Of a DNA stretch of 30,882 nt, positions 30,859-30,882 are shown one piece after another. Both the position numbers and the translations under genes were made by a program. This DNA is from UBA2029 sp037447125 (lineage in GTDB: Bacteria > Chloroflexota > Anaerolineae > Aggregatilineales > Aggregatilineaceae), in NCBI GenBank assembly GCA_037447125.1, contig JBBIHG010000036.1:1-30882 (forward strand), in the 5' to 3' direction. The stretch's first letter is position 1. Every line of letters begins with the position of its first letter. The notes under the pieces were generated by a model, which had not been told where the DNA came from, did no database searches, and was given only the letters and a program-made list of their open reading frames with translations.

Positions 30859-30882
30859 ATGATCTCCATTTCGCAGCGGCAG
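30859..30882 (+). CDS. Possible start of a gene cut by the window end
   Basis: ATG 30859 follows AAGAGGGGC and opens a frame (MISISQRQ) that continues to the window edge. It lies 23 bases after the GntR stop codon on the same strand. Only eight codons are visible, so neither coding status nor function can be judged. Confidence 0.3.

Overview
The window is GC-rich, gene-dense bacterial DNA. It resembles a member of the Chloroflexota (Anaerolineae-like). The reasons are the LiaS/LiaR-type GAF kinase and NarL regulator pair, the mix of carbohydrate-uptake genes, lysine 2,3-aminomutase next to an ATP-grasp ligase, and intergenic spaces filled with short palindromic repeats. This placement is an inference from gene style; no rRNA or other marker gene lies in the window. 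The sequence is probably a draft or metagenome assembly, because it carries a 100-N gap flanked by an exact 55-bp duplication.

Layout. (1) 1-6.0 kb, minus strand: the N-terminal part of a secreted protein of unknown function, then a large glutamate synthase (gltB). (2) 6.6-8.8 kb, plus strand: a PAS-GAF histidine kinase overlapping its NarL-family response regulator. (3) 9.3-12.3 kb, plus strand: a tight operon of lysine 2,3-aminomutase (kamA), a D-Ala-D-Ala-ligase-like ATP-grasp enzyme and a stand-alone receiver protein. (4) 12.4-18.3 kb, minus strand: a GntR/UTRA repressor with a good promoter and operator-like palindrome, then a sugar ABC importer (binding protein and two permeases, no ATPase) and an FSA-type transaldolase. 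(5) 18.5-26.3 kb, plus strand: a 2-hydroxyacid dehydrogenase, cupin-type phosphoglucose isomerase (split by the assembly gap), VOC protein, FGGY sugar kinase, phosphotriesterase-like lactonase candidate, shikimate-dehydrogenase-like oxidoreductase, KDPG-type aldolase and SIS-domain protein. (6) 26.3-29.8 kb, minus strand: FucU-like mutarotase, aldo/keto reductase and L-fucose-isomerase-like protein. (7) 30.1 kb to the end, plus strand: a divergent GntR/UTRA regulator and the possible start of another gene.

How it works together. From about 12.4 kb onward the genes read as one large sugar-catabolic island: import, anomer and aldose/ketose interconversion, phosphorylation, oxidation, lactone hydrolysis, aldol cleavage and clearance of aldehyde products, under two GntR repressors. 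The most distinctive part is the translationally overlapping trio of FGGY kinase, PTE-like hydrolase and SDH-like dehydrogenase (20.9-24.3 kb), followed by a KDPG-type aldolase and an SIS protein. I recognise the families, but the combination matches no textbook pathway I can name, and the substrate cannot be read from sequence. The kamA, ATP-grasp and receiver operon is a second candidate for undescribed biochemistry, possibly a beta-lysine conjugate. No tRNA, rRNA, CRISPR array, transposase or phage gene was seen.
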